Below are positions 57,092 through 64,000 of a stretch of DNA of 64,000 bases, in pieces. The notes below the pieces were generated by a model. It saw only the letters and a list, made by a program, of their open reading frames with translations, did not search any database and was not told where the DNA came from. A program made the translations under genes and the position numbers. This DNA comes from Punica granatum (Eukaryota > Streptophyta > Magnoliopsida > Myrtales > Lythraceae), in contig NW_022204314.1 of NCBI RefSeq assembly GCF_007655135.1, positions 1 through 64,000 on the forward strand, given 5' to 3'. Each line of letters opens with the position of its first letter. The first letter of the stretch is position 1.

Positions 57092-60000
57092 TTTGCTTTC
57101 ACTTTGGGCAGAAAATAATTCTTGACAACCGGAGCTTCCTCCTGCCAAACAAACTTCAGTTTAACCTTAATTCTGATCACCCCATGAATAACAAAATAAT
57201 CATCAAAAATTCACTTACATCCATTTTGCCCGCGAAATGTTCTCCATAGAATTGTAAGCCTTGTCAGGCTGAGTTGAACTGGTAATTTGCTTGAAGGCCT
57301 CTTGTTATGCTCTACGTTCTCGGAACCAAAGCCTAAATGTGGGCCCACAAGCCCACCTTCCTTCCGCGCAGGTCCAGCCTTCTTCTTCTTTGTTAACTCC
57401 ATCTTTTCATCTAAAAGACACATAGGGAAAATCAGCCAAATGTTAGAAAACAAAGAAAGAGATCAGAAGCACATCACGTGAAAGATACAGTCCATGCTTC
57501 AAGTTAAACCAGAATTCCCACTAAAGTTACCACGACAAATTTACTAAGCTTCATTTAAAACAAATTATCATCTACAAATTCCAAATATGCTTAAAACTTG
57601 TTTGACATCAGCATCACACTGATGTGACAAAAAATAATCTTAAACCAACATATATTGCGAGTACCAAGTTTGCCATGGTTCAAAGGTGCAACTGGATATA
57701 CAGAAGTACAAAGATCATTTGGAGATCATAAATATAACTGTACCAAATCCATGGAAAATAACACAGATCTAAAGTTAGAACCATCTAGTTCACTAATGGG
57801 TAGCAAGAACTGGCTCATCGAATGGCTTCATTTGTACATCCATTTAGCCGCAAGGAGGTCCATCCAGCGGTCTGTTTCACGGACCCACTGGCCGGTAACC
57901 TTATTTCAAAACCACAAGAAGTAAGAACATTGGAGATTACCATCCATTAGCATCTTGCATAGCTCAGCTGCTTCAGCAGCCTTGTCCTCAATCCTTCTCC
58001 TGAGCCTAAGTTTGGGATAGATATCTCCTTATCTTAATTCTCTTCACACCCTCAAATCGGTCATGCTAGGGTTCCTTAATCAATGCTTCACCTTCGCATT
58101 CCTCTGCATCAAGCAAGTTCTCCAGATCGCCAGCGAAAGAGTCCAATTCACTATTTGACTCAGAGTCATTGGCACCTTCCTCAATGGCTGTGAGAGACTG
58201 AACTTGCCGGTCCCAAATCTCCTGGCATCTTTCCCTTGTCTGCTGCTGAAGCTGAACAAATGACATTCTTTGGCCTCGTGCATATTTGTTGATGGTCGTT
58301 GGGTCAACCTTGACCCCAGAGACTGCTTGTTCACTGGAAGTTCGCGTATCATTGTGATTCGATGCCACCTTGTCCGTTTTGCGATTATTTCATCAGAAAC
58401 ATTGAACTTTTGCAAGACCTGTTAAGTGGAAAGAAGCTATGAGGACAGAAGTATGACAGACAATTATCCAAGAGATTGAGGAAAAAAACACAAATAAGCA
58501 AAATAAACAAAAAATCACTTACTACAAGAGAATCTGTGGAAATAAGGTTAAATTTCCTATTGCACTAATCTATGTATGATTTAAATTTTGATCTTAAACC
58601 TTAGAAGATCTAAGGCCCATGACATGACTTCAGTATCTTCCGAATTCTTATTCAACCCAAACCCACAAGTTTTCAACCCGACAATCCTCCAGAACCATAT
58701 TCATAAGATAGTATGGAGCATTTCAAACATAAGGACCTTTCTCTAGGGAGAGTCAAAGAAATTGTGGCAATACCTCCCCCGCAGCTTCCATGCTCAGTCT
58801 ACGTAGATCAGCATCTGTGCCAATAACTGCGGTGCTCTTAACTGTAGCTTTTTTCTGTCATTGCATTAGAAACTGGTGCCTTGGAAGTACTACGAACATA
58901 GCTAGAGCCAAGGCCCCAACCTGAAGGGTCACCGATACCGGAAATTTTCAAGCGCTCGAGATTTTCTTTTACCTAAGGGAAAAGCACAACCTTAACATCA
59001 GGTCATTGATCATGTAATGTTATATCCAAGACCTCCAGTAATATTCGAATGCTACACCAAATTGTTCCAGGAACAACTACCCTCAAACATACAGACGCAT
59101 AATGATGCAAAACAAAATCAATGCTTTACTTCATCCAAAGGAACAAAAAAAAAAAAAGTAATGAAAGATTTAAAAACCAAAATGCCATTGACGCACAAAT
59201 CATAAAATATCAAATGGATGAAATTACATCATCTGCCGAGGAGCAAGCAATCTTCTGCACGCAGTCTCAAGGGAAATAATCTTCTTCTCCTGAATTTTCA
59301 AAAGTTGGCGATAGATTTTCATGAAAATGGATAATACTAGCTTTACATGCATTGCTTCTGGTTCTACAATTTTCGATTATCACGTCTGGGATTATCAAGA
59401 ATACATGGAAGAAATGCTTGGTATTGCACTTCAAAAGAGACTCTACAGGTGGCCAAAATATGTGTGTGTGTATGTATATACATATGTATATGAGACTCTT
59501 CAGGGTAACTTCTCTTTTCAACTGCACTTCAACACTTCCTTTCACTTCTTTTTCCTCATTATTTGAAGGAAAGAAAGGCGGGGGGAGGGAATTAATAAAG
59601 AAGGACAACGAATACAGTTCTTCCGGTTTCTCACCAGACAGACCAATCTTATAAAAGTAAAACAAGAAGTCACCTGGTTTGTGCAGGCAACAAAATCGGT
59701 ACTTAAGGTCCAAGGAGTGATCTGCCGTTCCCTCTCACCATGTGACGCAGCAGCTAAAGCTATTGCCTCATTTGGAAGCTGACTCATCGCTGACGCAATG
59801 CCAGTGGGATTCATCAGTCTTGTGATTCCTAAATGCTTCAGTCTGTAAAGGCCTGCTTGCATACTTTCATAGGCACAAACCCATAGATGGAAGAGAGCCA
59901 ATAAACAAATAAACCATGAGATAAACACAACGAACCTCACTCTCTAAACTGACTTGACTGCTCCGAAGATAATGAGTACTGGCAAATCAAATGATAAAAT

Positions 60001-61663
60001 AACTCAAATCTTCCGTGCATGAGTTGCTCAAGGGATGAACTTTGGCTCATAGTGCATAGGACACATACTTTCTCTGGTGGCACGTGTTTCCTCAATACTT
60101 CTTCCGATGGGATGTTGACATTTGATCTCAACTTCCAGATCCATTGTCCAGTGGGTCCCCTCTGTCACATATCATATAATATACACATACATGCATAAGG
60201 AAATGCTTTTACTAAAGCAGAGGATCGTATAAGCAACCAGGAAAGCGAAAGCAAACTTTAAAGGTAAATAACATTTGTCCGCAGGTCAGCTATTAATCCA
60301 AACAAAGGCAATAATGCACTGTTCTTCATCAGCAAAAATGGAAGAATACCATAAGATCTGCAAATCCATTCTTTTTCAACCTATTCCGGTGAAAGGCTTC
60401 AGAGAGATGCGGGAAATGTGAAACTAACTCATCCGCAAGAATGCATGGAGTCAAGTTGTGCTTTTTCAGAGCACGGAACTCACTGAACATATGCACCACA
60501 ACCTTGTTTAGGAGATAATATCGAAGTTCCTTACTCCCAGGGGACATAACTTCCATCAGAGGCTCCTGGAATTTTTCTCGGGGGAAAGGAAAAAGGAGGA
60601 TACAATCGACCGTAATTGAATCAAACTTCAGCAAAAAGATGCATCTAGAAAGACTATAGCCAAGAACAAACCTGCTGGCCAACCACATTGATATTGTCAA
60701 TGCGCCTTATCGAAAGCTTTTGTTTTGCTGAACGAATGAAAAGATAGTCTGTCGAGGACACCTTATGAGGAAACACTGGCGATCTGAACATGTTAGTTTC
60801 AAGGGATGATTGAGTTGAACCAGGTATTATCTCTCCAAGAAAAGGGGATTTATCAGCAGGATCAAGTGCTAGAAGAGACCCTCTTCTGTTTTCGTTGGGC
60901 AATAGATTGCTAGTTTGATCATTTGGGGCTGTTTTCTGATAGTACGGGCAAAATCTTTGCAACCATCCCAATGTTGCTCAACAGCAAGGGCCTTTCCTCA
61001 CAATACCTGCAATTCCATTTTATTGAAGCTTGTTAATTGATTACAACTGGAATAGCAAGGTTCAAGCAGTACATGGAAAAGCAACCACTAATAATTTATA
61101 GAGATGTCAACTATCATCAAGTAGAACATTCTAGCACATGGTGGGAACAAAGAAGGAATAGAATCGTTAAAACTTAACTTTCAAGTCACTTACTCCATTA
61201 GAAAGATATTACCATCTTTCATAGAGAGCTCTAATTTCTTCTTAAATGCGCCAGGAGGACGCAATGATTTGTTCTCACTAGGAATATTTCTGCCGTGGGT
61301 AACAAATGGATTTTTGTACATACTACATGTAATAAGGAATTTAGTTGCACATTTTGGGCCAAAAGAGACTTGTCATCCTCAAGTTCCTTTCCTCGATAGA
61401 AAATCTTCCCCGGGTGAGGTGGCTTGAAATCTTCGAGACAAGGAACAGCATGAAGCTTTTGGAATATGAAGAATGACGTTTGATATTTAATAGAAAGTCA
61501 AATTATGTTTACCTAGCTTCTTTGAAGCTTTCGCCTCCATAAAAGAGATCGTTTCTTCAGTGTCAACATGAAGTTTACTTCCTTTGCCTCCAAAACTCTT
61601 CGCTACGATTGTTTTTGGGCCGACAGATAAACAGCGGGCCAATTGTCTGGCCAAGTCATACAT
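57092..61663 (-). pseudogene. TAF1: TAF1 (TFIID subunit 1) fragment, unprocessed pseudogene
   Basis: The minus strand carries the middle of plant TAF1 with introns kept. Exon-like blocks: 61663-61513 and 61430-61194 (ubiquitin-like domain: GGKGSKLHVD, FYRGKELEDDKSL), 61006-60672 (YCEERPLLLSN, ALDPADKSPFLGE, RSAKQKLSIRRID), 60565-60350 (EPLMEVMSPGSK), 60161-60069 (NIPSEEVLRKHV), 59880-59674 (YESMQAGLYRLKHLGITRL, ITPWTLSTDFVACTNQ), 58972-58774, 58418-57941 (YARGQRMSFVQLQQQTRE, LDSFAGDLENLLDAEE), 57410-57219 and perhaps 57141-57092. Lesions: frameshifts near 61290, 60960, 58853, 58340, 57990 and 57287; in-frame TAG at 58066-58068 and 58006-58008; splice acceptor AG changed to GG at 59881-59882. 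The N-terminal region, the C-terminal zinc knuckle and the bromodomain are absent. Because introns persist, it arose by DNA duplication, not reverse transcription. The intact parent should be elsewhere. Confidence 0.88.
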
Positions 61664-63041
61664 GTTGGCATGTATAATAGGTATTTAAGCACATATTTGC
61701 CGTGGGGATTCTGTAATTTTTAATTACACATTTGTACATACTTGTACATGTATATACATATCCGTGACAACCACCCACTAGGGTAAACAATTGGACTTTG
61801 AGAATAAAAGTGTTCGAAACCAATAGGAGCCCAAGAGGATACCGAAAGGGTGAGTTATTAGATTACAAGTTATTAGTTCTTTGGTTCAAAGACCAATTCA
61901 AGTTTGAATCCTTATGAGGTTGGTATCTTGTCCCCTTAGGTGATCGTGGCTCACCAGTCAATAAACGATGTAGTGGCAACTCCAATCATAACGGGTCTCA
62001 AGTAACACAGACTCACAAAAATTCCAAGTAGGGGCAGAGGTGTAAAAACCATGCATGCGCGACAGCTTGGCAAAATAATTTTTTTATTTTTTATTTTCTG
62101 GAAATATAAGTAGATGAATGCCCATTTCTCGACTTAACTAGCGAATATTAAAAGCATTGAGGGGAATATAAGTTGCTGAATGAGACCAAAATAGAGTGTG
62201 TATATATATAAACAAAGCACAAATCGAATTCTCACGCCGTCACATCATCAAAAAATAAAAAATCTTGCTCTTTCACTTTGCTACGTTATCACTTATGAAT
62301 TAAGGAAACAGTTATATTTATCATAAATTATGCAGTAAAATACACAGATTATATGCATATAGCTCAATAGAATTACATGTATATATATGCATTGCAAGAT
62401 TATATATATAATCTTTGTATGTGACGTTTATATATATATATATATATTATATATGTGGTTTGCATTTATATGAATATATAGATGCTATTTAAATTGTATG
62501 AAAATATAAGTAGATTATATATGTTATCAATATATATATATATATATAAGCAAATAATTCGTCTCTTTCGCGCAGCCACCTCCCAAAGTTGAAACGTAAG
62601 AAGTCACATCATCAAATTACAGTTTCTTGCCAAGGCACATCAATCCATCTCGCAAAGTCACGTCATTCTTTTAATATGTAAATATTATATATGGTGAAAA
62701 AATTTGATATTCAATGAAATATATAATGAAATCTATGTATTGTTAACTTTTGATGACATAAAATTTGAATTGTTGAAATAAACATATGCTTTTGATACAA
62801 TGGAACAACAAAACGTAATAAAATTATTTTATTAATATTCTTTTGATGGTATATATAACCGGCCAAATTATCACATTTCTTATTAAGAGGGAAAAAAATA
62901 TTTCATTATTAGCTTTATTAGGAAGGCAATGAAAGTTTTTTTTTTAATTATAGAAATGGGGCAATAAAACGACAACCACAACATATTAGTAACATTCTTT
63001 TGATAGTATACATAACAAGCCAACCAACTTTCTTATATATA
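61664..63041. other. Intergenic, very AT-rich; no gene
   Basis: No gene, RNA or clear element. TA runs at about 62428-62448 and 62530-62548. Confidence 0.5.
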
Positions 63042-63050
63042 TTTGATTTA

Positions 63051-63410
63051 GGGTAAACTACAAAAAAAAACTCAAATTTTGTAAAATGTCTCAATTTTGT
63101 CCTAAATTTTGTTTTGTAACAAAAAAAACCATAAGTTTTCTAAAATGTCTAAAAAATGACATCCGTTATAATTTCCGTCAATTTTTGCTGCTGATGGTGG
63201 GTCCCTTTAACAGTCCACGTAGGTTACACGTAGGTAGTGGGTTCCTTTAACAGTCCAAGTAGGTCACACGTAGGCAAAAATTGACGGAAGTTATAACGGA
63301 GGTCATTTTTGAGACATTTTAGAAAACTTATGGTTTTTGTTGTTACAAAACAAAATTTAGGACAAAACTGAGACATTTTACAAAACTTGGGTTTTTTTTG
63401 TAATTTTCCC
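63051..63410. mobile_element. Mutator-type foldback MITE with 9-bp TSD
   Basis: 360 bp, starts GGGTAAACTAC and ends GTAATTTTCCC. The arms of about 145 bp pair through AAAATGTCTCA, GTCCTAAATTTTGTTTTG and ACCATAAGTTTTCTAAAATG. It is flanked by the perfect 9-bp repeat TTTGATTTA (63042-63050, 63411-63419). The loop contains a tandem repeat of TTTAACAGTCCA and ACACGTAGG. Its sequence is unrelated to the foldback MITE at 2377-2722. Confidence 0.88.
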
Positions 63411-63486
63411 TTTGATTTATATGAAATATATAATAGAAATTAAAGATAACACATAATCTTGCATTATAAGAATACATATATGTTTT

Positions 63487-63669
63487 TTTTGGTGTGAATC
63501 CCGGTACTTAGAAGCTCAATTGAGCTCTGACTAATACAGTCGAGCAGGGTCGGCCCACTAAAGGGTAAAGCTCTCCCAGCATGAATTTTCTACATTCACA
63601 ATGACATGAACCTGATACCTTACTTAAGCAAAACAAACGTCGAACCGTTTGAACCAACCCACGTTGGTA
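63487..63669 (-). mobile_element. tRNA-derived SINE, full length, 16-bp TSD
   Basis: This is the best family member here. On the minus strand: TACCAACGTGGGTTGGTTCA, AAACGGTTCGACG, TTGCTTAAGTAAGG, a B-box region, GAAAATTCATGCTGGGAGAG, CCCTTTAGTGGGCCGACCC, GAGCTCAATTGAGCTTC and an A tail. The perfect 16-bp duplication AATACATATATGTTTT flanks it (63471-63486 and 63670-63685). It carries Pol III-type internal promoter boxes and no protein, and depends on LINE machinery. Confidence 0.88.
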
Positions 63670-63685
63670 AATACATATATGTTTT

Positions 63686-64000
63686 GATACGATGAAATAT
63701 GTATTGTAATTTTTATTTTGGCAGGTATATATAATATATATAGTTGTTTGATATATTATAGGAACATATACATATATAGTTGAAGATATATATTATACAT
63801 ATAAAGTTGCATTATATATTGGAGTTCTACATATAGACGTCGTTTACACGGAACTTTTATCATTATATTTTCATTTGCAAAGACGTATTGGTGTCCTTGC
63901 GGACTTTATATGAATATTGAGTTGCATACTCATCCACTACCAACATCAATCGATCTATGTCAATTTGATCTTTTCAAAAAGAATTCATTAGGTTTTCTCT
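63686..64000. other. AT-rich right edge, no gene seen
   Basis: About 315 bp of TA-rich DNA without a recognisable feature. Confidence 0.5.

Noticed and set aside
59267..59713. 148-codon minus-strand frame
   Set aside because: It is TAF1-pseudogene intron plus exon edge read in a wrong frame.

Overview
The window looks like nuclear DNA of a flowering plant, most likely a eudicot. The genes are sparse and intron-bearing, the intergenic DNA is AT-rich and full of decayed LTR retrotransposons, MITEs and a tRNA-derived SINE family, and the two intact proteins are plant-specific in form (an R2R3-MYB and an ADF6-type actin-depolymerizing factor). I cannot name the species. No function was checked against a database; all calls come from reading the sequence.

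Layout. 1-7.3 kb: unassigned DNA, then a long LTR-like repeat (about 1.1-6.3 kb) carrying a foldback MITE with a perfect 9-bp target duplication, then the PBS/LTR end of another element on the minus strand. 7.3-12.2 kb: an R2R3-MYB gene of three exons (9624-12209, +). Upstream of it lie a SINE, a 774-bp Mutator-like element with 9-bp target duplications, and a second, gene-less copy of the MYB promoter. 12.2-16 kb: a Helitron-like 3' end, a complete TRIM of 581 bp, a Tourist-like MITE and several SINEs. 16-24.5 kb: a decayed Ty1-copia element on the minus strand, interrupted by a hAT-like element and a Tourist-like MITE. 26.9-35.2 kb: a second copia element (+), internally deleted and split by another copy of the long LTR-like repeat. 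35.8-42.7 kb: a LARD-like element (-) with 1.4-kb LTRs and no recognisable pol; one LTR holds a 281-bp hAT MITE with a perfect 8-bp target duplication, and the other LTR gives the empty site. 43-52 kb: AT-rich intergenic DNA with microsatellites and a 382-bp-period tandem repeat. 52.4-53.9 kb: ADF6 (+). 57.1-61.7 kb: an intron-bearing, multiply broken TAF1 fragment (-). 61.7-64 kb: AT-rich DNA with another foldback MITE and a SINE with a 16-bp target duplication.

Two genes look functional: the MYB transcription factor and ADF6. They do not form a pathway or cluster. I found no clearly new biological system. The most informative content is the layered transposon record, where target duplications, an empty site and nesting fix element boundaries and relative order, together with the duplicated MYB promoter, the repeat inside the MYB protein, the TAF1 relic and the 382-bp repeat array.
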